Source: Catenovulum maritimum
Lineage (GTDB): Bacteria > Pseudomonadota > Gammaproteobacteria > Enterobacterales > Alteromonadaceae
NCBI RefSeq assembly: GCF_001050375.1
Contig: NZ_KQ130497.1
Coordinates: 39,231-103,230 of the forward strand
Direction: 5' to 3'
Length of the DNA: 64,000 bases
Shown here piece after piece: positions 37,127-46,752 of the stretch. Both the position numbers and the translations under genes were made by a program. The notes under the pieces are model-generated. The model made no database searches. It saw only the letters and a list, made by a program, of their open reading frames with translations, and was not told the DNA's origin. Every line of letters begins with the position of its first letter. The first letter of the stretch is position 1.

Positions 37127-40100
37127 ATGCTCATGGGTAATACCAAAGAAAATTCAAGAAACGAAAGTTTACAAAGGTCGCTACTACTTGGTGGCTCTGC
37201 AAGCATATTGATGACATTATTTTCCCCATCAGTATTAGCTGCTGAAGTAAAATCTGCAATTGATGGCCAGAAGGCACAAGAAGAAGTTGAAACAATAGAA
37301 GTTACAGGTGTACGTAGCTCATTAGAATCAGCGTTATTAACTAAACGAGATGCGCCTTCTATTGTTGACGCTATCTCAGCAAAAGATATGGATTCACTTC
37401 CAGCTCTAGACTTAGGTGAAGCGTTACAAGCTATTCCGGGTATTCAGTTAAATACTGACGATGGTTCACGTAACTCAGAAATTAACTTACGTGGTCTAGC
37501 TGGTGGTTATGTTAAAACAACTGCGGAAGGTCAATCATTTGCAACCCCTAGCCGAAGTATGGGGGATGTTGGTGATGCAAATCCGTTCGGTTCATTTGAA
37601 GCAAGTGTATTTGACGGTGTTACAGTTATTAAAGCGCCAACTGCCGATATACAAGAAGGTGGTATTGCTGGTGTGGTTGATAAAAAACTACAGCGTGCAC
37701 TTGGTACTAAAGATGGCAAGTATTCAATCAATATTGGTGGTCGTTACGAAGAGTTGTCTGAAGCTTGGGATAAGCAAATCAGAATTTCTGCTTCTAAGCA
37801 TTTAATTAAAGATAAGTTAGGCGTTGCATTCAAAATTGCGGCCTCTGATCAAAACTTCCGTCGTGATACCGCAAATTTCACCCAATACACAGCACTTAAC
37901 AATGTTGTAAATCATTCTATCGAATACACTCCTTTTATTAGTCCTGCAGATTTAAATGCTTATAAGGCTGAGCACGGTATAACTGAACCTTTAGCGATTA
38001 TGAAGGTAATAGGTAAAGCGGGTCAGGTAACAGAAAACTCTCGTGGTAAGCGTTTTTCTGCAACGGGTAATATTGAATACCGTCCAATAGACTCATTAAA
38101 AATTGGTGCTAATTTCCTCTACACTAAGCGTGATTTAAGCGACAGTAATATGGAAGATGTTCAGTTTTCAATCGGTCGTGATGATGATAAAGGCAGATTA
38201 GATACGCAAAAAGTGACTCTGCTTGGTGACCCAATTCGTTTGAGTAACAATGCTAATGATGAATATAATCCAGATATTCACCACCCAGATCTTGCAACTA
38301 TCCCTGTATATGCCGTGACACATGCAGCTATGACCAATGTCAGTTGGACACCTTCAAATCGTTTATCTTCTCAAATAGAAGAAGCTAAAGGTGTGTTCTT
38401 ATATGCGGATTACACTATTGGTGATTGGGCGATAGACGGTACTGTGAGTAAGTCTAAATCAATCAACGAATTTCACATGTCTGGTTTAGATTTACGTCAT
38501 ACTAATAAAACCAATAAAACCTATAGTGATTTGGATGATGGCGAAAAATACTATTATGCCCCAACAGGCATAGATGGTGTTATCAATACGGGAAATGGCG
38601 ATCTTTCTAAAGCATTTGCAAGCATAGATGGCTACAACGATTGGAATTATTCTGATGTAAATGGTGTCCTGCTTCAGCGTGATCCTGAAAATCCTGATGA
38701 GCTTCTATATGACTTAGGTGATAATTCTTGGAAGCGAGATCAAAATGGTTGGAAAACCGTTCCTTTAACCAGTTTTGGAAGTACGCTCGATCCAAAAATT
38801 AATCCTCTATCATTGAGTGACTTCCCTGAGGGGTATTTTGAAGAAGGTCATGTTAATAAAGGTACATATGCATTAGATGATTTTGGTGGTAAGTCACTAG
38901 ATTATTATGTTAATGGCCGCGTTCAACGCCCAGAGCGTGAATTTGAATCTGGCGAGTTAAACTTTGAGCGCTATACAGATTTAGGCAATGATACTTTCCG
39001 AGTCACCAGTGTTAAATTTGGTGGTCGTCACTCGCGTGAAATTCTTGAAACCTACGACCAACGTGTTGGTGGTGGTGCGATGAATTTATCTCAAATTAAT
39101 GGCGATGTTTTATACAAAGATAGCTTGTCATCAGATAATCAAACTCCATACTTTAATGGTGAATATCCAGGCCATTATGGCTCTGATGCGGGCTGGAAAG
39201 TATTGGATTCTAGATATTTAGCAGACCTAGTTCAGCAAGATATGGTTGCTTATGACACTGATACAGGTGAAATCATTGAAGATTGGGCGAAGGCTGATCC
39301 AACAGGTTTTGCGGTTAAACTACAAGGAAGCCAAACTTCTGATGAGTATGGCTTGAATGAATTCTATCGTTTTAACTTTACTGCAGACCAAGCGATTAAT
39401 GCTGTTTACCTTATGAGTAACTATGAAGGTGAATTAGGTGATATGACTTTCACCGGTAACTTTGGTGTGCGTTATGTTGAAACGACCAATGATGTAATCG
39501 GCCAAGGTTTTGATGATGAAGGTAAGGGCATAGCTGTATTAACTGAAACAGATTATGACAACACCTTACCGTCATTTAATATCGCGCTTGATTTAACAGA
39601 CGATGTTGTATTACGTGGCGCTTATTCAGAAGCGCTAGTGCGTCCAAACTTAATGGCGCAAAACCCAAGTCCAGTTAATACAAATACTAGAACTAAAGTT
39701 AAATTAGAAAATTCTAAAGCAGAAGTTTTACCTTATACCTCAACTAACTATGATCTGTCTTTAGCTTGGTACAACCGAGAAGGTTCAGCTATGTCGGTGG
39801 GTGTTTTTGTCAAAGATATTGAAGGCAAGATCGTCACAGAAACGCTTTGTCCTATCGGCAATCATGAAGAATATGATGTGGGTGAACTCGAGTTAGTACC
39901 GAGTGCTGGTACTCTGCCTAAATGTCAAGAAATTGGTGAATATGATCCGGGCAATGGCGAGGATATTGTTAGTAATCGTGAAGTCGTGATTAAAGAAACC
40001 TTTAATAGTGATATTCCAATTCGTGTGACTGGCTATGAATTAGCAATCCAACAAAAATTAGATTTCTTACCTTATCCATTTAACGGTTTCGGTGGTGTAT

Positions 40101-40480
40101 TTAACTTTACTAAAATCGATTTAGATGAAGGTGGCGGTCAACCTATGACTCGAATCGCGCCATATTCTTATAATTTAATCGGTTATTACGAAAATGATGG
40201 CGCAAGTATACGTTTAGCTTACAACTGGCAAGATGAGAAATTATTAAGCGCTGGTGGTAATACTTCTTTCTTAGGTAGTGATGCTCGTACTCAAACTGCT
40301 GGTGGTCGTTTAGATTTATCTACATCTTATCGATTCGCGAAAGGTATGAAAGTTAACTTTATGGCGATTAACTTAAATAATCGTCAAGAATATGAATACA
40401 TTGGCGGTAATGACCAAGCAATTAACCGTATCAGGTTTGCTGGGCGCACATACTCTGTCAGCTTTAGTTATAACTTTTAA
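37127..40480 (+). CDS. TonB-dependent receptor, glycan-uptake type (TIGR01782-like), first
   Basis: The 1117-residue outer-membrane receptor has a signal peptide ending near SVLAAE, a plug domain (ETIEVTGVRSSLESALLTKR, INLRGLAGGYVKTTAEG) and a large barrel ending in the aromatic strand RTYSVSFSYNF. The type is common in carbohydrate uptake of Alteromonadales and Caulobacter/Xanthomonas. It precedes two VCBS/LamG lipoprotein genes and is a close cousin of the receptor at 56369. It likely imports galactan oligosaccharides with TonB energy. ATG 37133 has better spacing to GGCGAG than ATG 37127, so the protein may start two codons later. Confidence 0.9.
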   Translation: MLMGNTKENSRNESLQRSLLLGGSASILMTLFSPSVLAAEVKSAIDGQKAQEEVETIEVTGVRSSLESALLTKRDAPSIVDAISAKDMDSLPALDLGEALQAIPGIQLNTDDGSRNSEINLRGLAGGYVKTTAEGQSFATPSRSMGDVGDANPFGSFEASVFDGVTVIKAPTADIQEGGIAGVVDKKLQRALGTKDGKYSINIGGRYEELSEAWDKQIRISASKHLIKDKLGVAFKIAASDQNFRRDTANFTQYTALNNVVNHSIEYTPFISPADLNAYKAEHGITEPLAIMKVIGKAGQVTENSRGKRFSATGNIEYRPIDSLKIGANFLYTKRDLSDSNMEDVQFSIGRDDDKGRLDTQKVTLLGDPIRLSNNANDEYNPDIHHPDLATIPVYAVTHAAMTNVSWTPSNRLSSQIEEAKGVFLYADYTIGDWAIDGTVSKSKSINEFHMSGLDLRHTNKTNKTYSDLDDGEKYYYAPTGIDGVINTGNGDLSKAFASIDGYNDWNYSDVNGVLLQRDPENPDELLYDLGDNSWKRDQNGWKTVPLTSFGSTLDPKINPLSLSDFPEGYFEEGHVNKGTYALDDFGGKSLDYYVNGRVQRPEREFESGELNFERYTDLGNDTFRVTSVKFGGRHSREILETYDQRVGGGAMNLSQINGDVLYKDSLSSDNQTPYFNGEYPGHYGSDAGWKVLDSRYLADLVQQDMVAYDTDTGEIIEDWAKADPTGFAVKLQGSQTSDEYGLNEFYRFNFTADQAINAVYLMSNYEGELGDMTFTGNFGVRYVETTNDVIGQGFDDEGKGIAVLTETDYDNTLPSFNIALDLTDDVVLRGAYSEALVRPNLMAQNPSPVNTNTRTKVKLENSKAEVLPYTSTNYDLSLAWYNREGSAMSVGVFVKDIEGKIVTETLCPIGNHEEYDVGELELVPSAGTLPKCQEIGEYDPGNGEDIVSNREVVIKETFNSDIPIRVTGYELAIQQKLDFLPYPFNGFGGVFNFTKIDLDEGGGQPMTRIAPYSYNLIGYYENDGASIRLAYNWQDEKLLSAGGNTSFLGSDARTQTAGGRLDLSTSYRFAKGMKVNFMAINLNNRQEYEYIGGNDQAINRIRFAGRTYSVSFSYNF

Positions 40481-40596
40481 TTTTACGCATTGAGCATAAT
40501 TGAGATGTAGTTATTGCGTGATTTCGACTTGAGTTTTTATTGAAGTGGTTATTACGCAATACGAATAGAATAAATAGTATTTACAGGAACAACCAA

Positions 40597-42108
40597 ATGA
40601 AAAAACAAATTCTGGCTTTGTCTATGATTGCAGCCCTATCAGGGTGTGACTTAGACAACAGCGAAGCGAAAAAAGTACCTGCTAATTTTAATAACGAATT
40701 TAAAACAGAAGTTGGGTTCTTCGGAACTTTCGGTGAGGGTATGACTGTTGATTTAACGACAGGTCATGGTAGTGCGTCTGGTACTATTGGTGTTACCGAT
40801 GTTAACTATGGTGAAGCTGATCCGGATTATACTAAAATCCCGGAAGCTATGTACGGTACCTTCACTATGACGGAAGCGGGTGATGGTGCATGGACTTATG
40901 ATTTAGATGAAACCAACCCAGATGTTGCCGCCATTTTAGATAATCCAAATGCTAGCTTAACTGATACGCTTGTACTGACCTCACTTGATGGTACAACAGC
41001 TGAACTAAATTTTGTTATCCAAGGTTTAGACCCAGATTTACCAGCAGAGCTTCAAGGCTCTTGGGTTGCTAACGTTGCTATGAACCAAACTGATGCGATT
41101 GGTCAAGCACGTGTATACGATCCAAATTTTGATGAATCTTCATTTATGGTTATCACAGAAGCGGATACGCCTAAATCTAAATATGGTTCATTCACTATTA
41201 CAGCTGACGGTGTTTGGGAATACAAAGTAGATAACACATTGCCTGAACTACAAATATTAGTTGAGCCTGAAGACTTTGTTGAAGAAACATTCACACTTAT
41301 GTCTAAAGATGGCACATCTAGAGATTTCTCAGTTCGTATTACAGGTGCGCCATTAAACTTTGCTGCTAAGTTACCAAGCTCAAAAGATGAAACTACGCTT
41401 TTAGCTGTGACTTTAAAAGACAAGGGCGGCATTACAACAGCTATGCGTGAGCAAGGTAAATTGACTTTTAGAGCTAAAGTTACCCCAGATGCGCCATCTA
41501 AAGCTGGTTTTGGTGTGATAGGTTCGCGTTTTAACTCAGAGAAAAGAAGGGTTGCGCATGTTCGTGCAGCATCTGATGGCACGATAGATATGTACTCGCC
41601 AAAAATTATTGATGGTGGTACATACCTTGGTAAAGACTACGATAGAGATCCAGTCTCAAATAATATTCTTGATGATTATGCTGTTTTCGATCAAATGCAT
41701 ACCCCTGGTCAGTGGTTTGATATTGAAATTACTTGGCAGAAAAACTCTGGTTTACCAGCTAAGTTAACTATGTCAATTAACGGTACACCAGTTAGTTCGT
41801 CACATGCTGCGATTCCGGCTGATCCGACCATGCCTTTCCTTGCTCAAACTTTAGCAAGTTATAGCTTGACTGATAATGTTTCTGAAATTCAATTCACTAT
41901 GCCTAAAAATGAAGACAACGGTGGCGTAGGTGCATTATTTATTGATGACATCAAAGTATATTCAGATCCAGCAGCAACTATTTTAGATACACCAATATTT
42001 GCAGATGATTTTCAAGATACAGCAGCAGGTGACTTAGTTACGGCCAGAGGTAGTGAATTCCTTGAGCTGAAAACAACTGACAGCGTAGTTTCTGCTATCG
42101 AGATGTAA
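40597..42108 (+). CDS. VCBS-repeat lipoprotein with C-terminal LamG-like domain (first of tandem pair)
   Basis: The 503-residue protein has the lipobox LSGCD. Two VCBS-like repeats follow, recognised by YGTFTMTEAGDGAWTYDLDE and YGSFTITADGVWEYKVDN with TLTSxDGT-type strand pairs (about 40-260). A C-terminal domain (about 265-500) is probably a jelly roll (LTFRAKVTP, HTPGQWFDIEITWQ, FIDDIKVYSD). No catalytic residues are evident. Lying directly behind a TonB-dependent receptor, it is likely a surface- or periplasm-exposed glycan-binding protein, in effect a counterpart of SusD/SusE; this is inference. The start chosen has CAGGAAC upstream; 19 further codons are open. Confidence 0.72.
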   Translation: MKKQILALSMIAALSGCDLDNSEAKKVPANFNNEFKTEVGFFGTFGEGMTVDLTTGHGSASGTIGVTDVNYGEADPDYTKIPEAMYGTFTMTEAGDGAWTYDLDETNPDVAAILDNPNASLTDTLVLTSLDGTTAELNFVIQGLDPDLPAELQGSWVANVAMNQTDAIGQARVYDPNFDESSFMVITEADTPKSKYGSFTITADGVWEYKVDNTLPELQILVEPEDFVEETFTLMSKDGTSRDFSVRITGAPLNFAAKLPSSKDETTLLAVTLKDKGGITTAMREQGKLTFRAKVTPDAPSKAGFGVIGSRFNSEKRRVAHVRAASDGTIDMYSPKIIDGGTYLGKDYDRDPVSNNILDDYAVFDQMHTPGQWFDIEITWQKNSGLPAKLTMSINGTPVSSSHAAIPADPTMPFLAQTLASYSLTDNVSEIQFTMPKNEDNGGVGALFIDDIKVYSDPAATILDTPIFADDFQDTAAGDLVTARGSEFLELKTTDSVVSAIEM

Positions 42109-42133
42109 TTTAACTTAGTCCACTGATAAATAT

Positions 42134-42163
42134 TAGCTCTATTGGTTGTGAGCAATAGAGCTA
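42134..42163 (+). terminator. Hairpin between the two VCBS lipoprotein genes
   Basis: TAGCTCTATTG (42134-42144) and CAATAGAGCTA (42153-42163) pair perfectly around eight bases. An A run rather than a T run follows, so it may act as an RNA-processing or attenuation hairpin instead of a terminator. Confidence 0.5.
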
Positions 42164-42190
42164 TTAAAAAAGAACAAGTAACAAGGAAAA

Positions 42191-43915
42191 ATGATGAAAA
42201 AACAATTCCTAACTTTATCAATTATTGCTGCTTTATCTGCATGTAGTAGTGATAACGACAACACAATGGTTGAAGCTACGCCTGCTGAAATCACAGGTGA
42301 TTTTACTGGTACTGCGACTAAATATACTGAGCTGACTGGCACAGTAAAAGTGAATGATGTTAACCCTAATGAATCGTTAATTTATTCAGATACTATAACA
42401 GGGACCTACGGTAGCTTTTTTATTAATGCTGCGGGTGAATGGAAATATACGCTAGATAAAGCGAACGAAGATGTAAAAGCTCTAGTTAGCTCGGATATGG
42501 CTTCACTGGTTGAAGCGCCGTTTTCGTTTAAAACAGCTGATGGCTCAACTGCGAGCGTTACCGTAACTGTTGCCGGTATGGATGTACCTGCTACATTTGC
42601 TGGTGCGTTAACTTATTCAGTTGTATATGACGATGGCACTGCTAGTGCCACAGTGACAGTGAAAGATGATAACCCTGCAGAAGCTGAATTTGCTGCTGCA
42701 CAAACGCCTACTGCTATGTATGGTGCTGTGACGTTTGATTCAGCGAAAGGTGAATGGACATACGACTTAGATGAAACTAATGCGGATGTTAAAGCGTTAA
42801 ATTACACAGAAGAAACAGACACACCGCCAAGTTTAGAAGATAGCTTTATTATTACATCTTTAGACGGAACAGAAGCGACAGTGACTATTACGGTTAAAGG
42901 CTCGTTAGCCGTTCCAGCTGTAATCGAAGGACTTCCTGTAGATGATACTGGTGCCTCGACCGTTATGGTTAATGTTAATAGTACAGATTCGAGCGGTTCA
43001 TTAACCATAACAGATCCAAACTTTGATGAAGCTAAATTTCAAGTTCAAGATGCTGTCAGTACTAATTATGGTACATTCTCAATTGATGAATCTGGCGCTT
43101 GGACATATAAACTAGATAATTCAAATGCTGAAGTTATTGCGTTAAAAGGTGATGGCACAGCGCCAACGCCATTAACTGAAACGATCAAAGTAATGGCTCT
43201 TGATGGTACTGCTGCGGATATTCCTGTTACTATTAATGGTCTGGTCGGCGGTAATTTATCCGCTAAAGTTGATGGTGGTGCTGCTAACGGTATTTTCCGA
43301 ATAAAAATGCCGGATGACCTTACACTAGAACAAGGTAAAATGAACTTTAAAGTGAACTATGAAGCGACGGGCACCAAAGATGCTAAAATCATCTTCTTTG
43401 GGCGTAGCTTTAACTCTGATGATAAGCGCACCATGGGGGCAATTACTTTAAAGAGTAATGGCCAGATTAGATTGATGGATGGTAAAGCTACAAAGACAAC
43501 CTTTGCCCTTGATCAAACTCATACACCTGGTGAGTGGGTAGATGTTGCTTTTACATGGGATGCTAGTGCAGCCGCTGAAGCAACTACGCCTAGTGGGTTA
43601 CCTGTCATTTCATTATCTATTGATGGCGTACCGGTCACATCTGCTGGTGGCGAGATTTCAGGTGAATTCTTCGAAAATTTCAGTATCGCGAAATTCATCG
43701 TAGATATTGGTGTTAAGATGATGCAATTCTCAACCGTTGGCGGTTCTGGTGGTGGTGTTAATGTTGATGATATGAAAATATACTCAGATGTTGCAGGAAC
43801 CACTGAGATATATAGCGAAAACTTCGATAATTTAGCTGAAGGCGCCGCTATTTCGTTAGATATTCTTGAATCGGCAACAACAGGCACTATTGTTGGTCCA
43901 TTAGCAAACCCTTAA
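42191..43915 (+). CDS. VCBS-repeat lipoprotein with C-terminal LamG-like domain (second of tandem pair)
   Basis: The 574-residue protein has lipobox LSACS and three VCBS-like repeats. They are marked by YGSFFINAAGEWKYTLDK, YGAVTFDSAKGEWTYDLDE and YGTFSIDESGAWTYKLDN. A C-terminal domain follows whose landmarks (KMNFKVNYEA, GRSFNSDDKR, HTPGEWVDVAFTWD, NVDDMKIYSD) align with the first protein. The pair clearly arose by duplication, with one repeat gained or lost. The role is probably glycan binding next to the receptor. AAGGAAA lies before ATG 42191; a second ATG follows immediately. Confidence 0.72.
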   Translation: MMKKQFLTLSIIAALSACSSDNDNTMVEATPAEITGDFTGTATKYTELTGTVKVNDVNPNESLIYSDTITGTYGSFFINAAGEWKYTLDKANEDVKALVSSDMASLVEAPFSFKTADGSTASVTVTVAGMDVPATFAGALTYSVVYDDGTASATVTVKDDNPAEAEFAAAQTPTAMYGAVTFDSAKGEWTYDLDETNADVKALNYTEETDTPPSLEDSFIITSLDGTEATVTITVKGSLAVPAVIEGLPVDDTGASTVMVNVNSTDSSGSLTITDPNFDEAKFQVQDAVSTNYGTFSIDESGAWTYKLDNSNAEVIALKGDGTAPTPLTETIKVMALDGTAADIPVTINGLVGGNLSAKVDGGAANGIFRIKMPDDLTLEQGKMNFKVNYEATGTKDAKIIFFGRSFNSDDKRTMGAITLKSNGQIRLMDGKATKTTFALDQTHTPGEWVDVAFTWDASAAAEATTPSGLPVISLSIDGVPVTSAGGEISGEFFENFSIAKFIVDIGVKMMQFSTVGGSGGGVNVDDMKIYSDVAGTTEIYSENFDNLAEGAAISLDILESATTGTIVGPLANP

Positions 43916-43943
43916 TCTAATCACTCTGTTTACATTTAATAAG

Positions 43944-43978
43944 GCGTTACTTAGTAAAATAAGTAGCGCTATTTTTTT
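43944..43978 (+). terminator. Rho-independent terminator after the VCBS pair
   Basis: GCGTTACTTA (43944-43953) pairs with TAAGTAGCGC (43960-43969) with one mismatch, followed by seven T. It separates the receptor/lipoprotein unit from the regulator gene. Confidence 0.75.
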
Positions 43979-44155
43979 GTCTTTTTTTTGTGTCATTTAA
44001 TTTTCATAAAAATTACATTTGAGCAACCTTTCTATTATTCTTAACCAGCTGTTTTTAAATACATTTCTTTCATAACATTCAATTTCCCCCAAATGTTTAG
44101 TTAAATAAAACTTAAATATATTATTAATGTTTTAATAAAATCTATGTGTTTTTAT

Positions 44156-44199
44156 TTGATTATTTAAACGTATTATGTTTATATTAAGTCAATGTTTAA
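44156..44199 (+). promoter_or_regulatory. Promoter and conserved element of the second DgoR-like gene
   Basis: TTGATT (44156-44161) and TATATT (44180-44185) have 18 bases between them. The -10 box lies within ATGTTTATATTAAGTCAATG (from 44175), matching the element at 35279. In both genes the shared block ends 15-24 bases before the start codon. Confidence 0.6.
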
Positions 44200-44214
44200 T
44201 TGAGGTGTTGTTTA

Positions 44215-44958
44215 ATGAATGAACTGGTTTATTACGACTTAAAAAGGACGACTATTATGGCGCCTAGTTTACCTGTCCAAGTGGCACGTGAATTAGGGAG
44301 AAGGATTGTTGCTGGCACATATGAACCAGGCACCTTGATTGAAGATGAAACTAGATTAGTTGAGCGTTTTCAAGTGAGCCGAGTGGTCGTTCGAGATGCA
44401 ATCAAAATATTAGTTTCTAAAGGTTTATTAGAAGTTCGTCGCGGGATTGGTACTAAGGTTAAATCGAGAAATCATTGGACTTTGTGGGATGATGATGTTT
44501 TGGCTTGGCATATTTCTGCGCCGCCTAATTATTCGTTTTTACAACAAATGATGGATATCCGAATTGCGTTTGAGCCTAAAGCGGCTTATTGGGCATCTAA
44601 AAGAGCAACTAAAGAAGATTTAGCTGTTATTAAAGATGCTTGTCGAAAAATGGAAGAAGAGGCAGAGCAGGGGTCAGTCGAAAAGTTTGTAATCGCCGAT
44701 GCGTTATTTCACAAAGCCGTGCTAAGAGCCGCACATAATGAATTTTTAACCTCAATGGAAGGGGTGATTTATAGTGCTTTGTTAGTCAGTGTTCAAATTA
44801 CAAATAAAGATCCTAGACAAAATGGTACCTCGATTCCTTTTCATATTGAGGTATATGAAGCTATTTTTAATAGAGATGCTGAATTGGCTGAGCGTTTAAC
44901 GGAAAAACTCTTGAGTGATGCAATTATGCGATTAGAAACTCAGTTCGGTAAATACTAG
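44215..44958 (+). CDS. DgoR-like GntR/FCD transcriptional regulator (copy 2)
   Basis: The 247-residue paralogue of the protein at 35328 is identical at most positions. It has the winged-helix region (VARELGRRIVAGTYEPGT, FQVSRVVVRDAIKILVSKGL) and the FCD domain (DDDVLAWHISAPP, FEPKAAYWASKRAT, ALFHKAVLRAAHNEF). The frame extends to a TTG at 44200, but GAGGTG at 44202-44207 is correctly spaced for ATG 44215. It directly precedes the operon of porter, KDGal kinase, aldolase and GH127, so it is the likely regulator of that operon. The two copies may respond to different intermediates or form heterodimers. Confidence 0.88.
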   Translation: MNELVYYDLKRTTIMAPSLPVQVARELGRRIVAGTYEPGTLIEDETRLVERFQVSRVVVRDAIKILVSKGLLEVRRGIGTKVKSRNHWTLWDDDVLAWHISAPPNYSFLQQMMDIRIAFEPKAAYWASKRATKEDLAVIKDACRKMEEEAEQGSVEKFVIADALFHKAVLRAAHNEFLTSMEGVIYSALLVSVQITNKDPRQNGTSIPFHIEVYEAIFNRDAELAERLTEKLLSDAIMRLETQFGKY

Positions 44959-45145
44959 CTGAGTTAGATTAATCAGGATGATTTAACAATTAGTCTTTTG
45001 TCAGTTTATAAAGACTAATTTGAAAAGTTTCCAATTAGCTTGTTGAATTACAGAGATGTGTTTTAACGAGTTGTTGGAGTTGTTAATAACAGTTTCGGCA
45101 GGTAAGCAAGTGCTTCTCTGTTACGAAATATCATAGGTTTTAATT

Positions 45146-46735
45146 ATGAGTAGTCAAAATTATCATAAAAATGTGACTGTATACTCGCTAATCGCAGCAT
45201 TTGGCGGTTTTGTATTTGGCTTAGACGCTGCAAATATTTCAGGCGCTATACGTTACGTTAGTTCGCAATTTGAACTTGATAGTATGCAAGTTGGTATCGT
45301 GGTTAGTTGCGCCCTGCTAGGTGTTATTCTGGCGTTATTAATTACTGGTACCTTATGTGAAAAATTTGGCCGAAAGAAAGTACTACTCGGTATTGCATTT
45401 ACCTACTCACTTTCTTCTATTGTATCCGCCAGCGCATTAAGTTACGAAATGCTAGTGATTGGCCGTTTTATTGGTGGTGTCGCATTTGCTTCCATCACAG
45501 TTTCGGCTATGTATATAGGGGAAATAGCCCCCGCGGACCTCAGAGGTAAATTTGTATCTATTAATCAATTTATGATCGCGATAGGTTTGTTACTCGCTTT
45601 TATTATCAACTACGTGCTGGTTTTGGTGATAGATGATATCTCTTGGTTAAATAATGAAAATGTTTGGCGTTACATGTTAGGCGCAGAATTAATTGCGAAC
45701 GCATTTTGGATTTTAATGTTGCTTAAAATTCCGGAATCACCACGTTGGTTAGTAATGAAAAGCCAGGTTTCGGCAGCTAAAGACGTTTTCTCTAAAATTG
45801 TTGCTAAAGATAAAGTCGAAGAAGTTACTAAAGAAGTTATTGATAGTTTAAATCAGGAAGTAAAAACTGACACTCTAACTCAGTTAAAATGTTTGTTTAG
45901 CCGAAAAATGAGCTTTGTTTTATGGCTAGCGATTGTATATGCGATAGTTCAAGGTGCGACTGGGATGAATGCTGTGCTCTTCTTTGCACCTATGGTATTT
46001 GAGCAAATAGGCATGAGCGTTGAAGATACTTTTATGCAAACTATTACCATAGGCTTAGTCGGCGTGGTTTCAACTATTATCGCAATTACATTTGTTGAAA
46101 AACTAGGTCGTCGGTTATTAACTTTAGGTGGATTGTTATTAGTGGTTGTCGCGCATACTTCGGTTTGGTTTGGATTTAACCAAGCGCACTACGAGATTGA
46201 CCACGCTGCAGTGACTGAAATAAAAGCTCAAATGGAAAAAGAAAATATACCGCTAGATAAGTTAGATGCTTTAGTTGGTAAAAACTATGCAACAGATGTT
46301 GAGCTTAAAAAAGATTTAGCGCAAATGTTTGATAAAAGAGAGCTGCCTCTTGTGAGTGGCGCAATCATTAATGCATCTATTCAAAATGTAAATGTTGGTA
46401 TGGTTCTGTTTGGTATTTTTGCCTTCTTAGCTGCCTTTAATATGTCAATTGGACCAATTATGTGGGTAATTTTCTCTGAAATATTCCCAAATCAGGTACG
46501 TAGTGTCGCCTTACCATTTGCTGCTTTGGTTCAAACCGTTTCAAGCTGGGCGATTCAACAATTCTTCCCGTGGCAATTAGAGAATTTAGGCGCAGCAAAT
46601 ACGTTTTTGAACTACGGCATTATCGCGCTAATCGGTTTTGTCATCATGATATTTATCCTACCTGAAACTAAGGGTAAATCGATTGAGATGATAGAAAAAG
46701 ATTTAGTCAGAAAACCATCAGCTGTACTTAATTAA
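45146..46735 (+). CDS. MFS sugar porter
   Basis: The 529-residue sugar-porter family protein has twelve helices and family motifs FGLDAANISGA, EKFGRKK after helix 2, IPESPRW after helix 6, EKLGRR after helix 8 and PETKGKS at the end. It would take monosaccharides or small oligosaccharides across the inner membrane. A hydrophilic insert of about 65 residues near 350-415 (MEKENIPLDKLDALVGK ...) lies between late helices and is longer than in most porters. It is first in the operon with KDGal kinase, aldolase and GH127, so 3,6-anhydrogalactose or a galactan disaccharide is a likely substrate. Confidence 0.9.
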   Translation: MSSQNYHKNVTVYSLIAAFGGFVFGLDAANISGAIRYVSSQFELDSMQVGIVVSCALLGVILALLITGTLCEKFGRKKVLLGIAFTYSLSSIVSASALSYEMLVIGRFIGGVAFASITVSAMYIGEIAPADLRGKFVSINQFMIAIGLLLAFIINYVLVLVIDDISWLNNENVWRYMLGAELIANAFWILMLLKIPESPRWLVMKSQVSAAKDVFSKIVAKDKVEEVTKEVIDSLNQEVKTDTLTQLKCLFSRKMSFVLWLAIVYAIVQGATGMNAVLFFAPMVFEQIGMSVEDTFMQTITIGLVGVVSTIIAITFVEKLGRRLLTLGGLLLVVVAHTSVWFGFNQAHYEIDHAAVTEIKAQMEKENIPLDKLDALVGKNYATDVELKKDLAQMFDKRELPLVSGAIINASIQNVNVGMVLFGIFAFLAAFNMSIGPIMWVIFSEIFPNQVRSVALPFAALVQTVSSWAIQQFFPWQLENLGAANTFLNYGIIALIGFVIMIFILPETKGKSIEMIEKDLVRKPSAVLN

Positions 46736-46752
46736 GTGAAAGTGAATTAATA

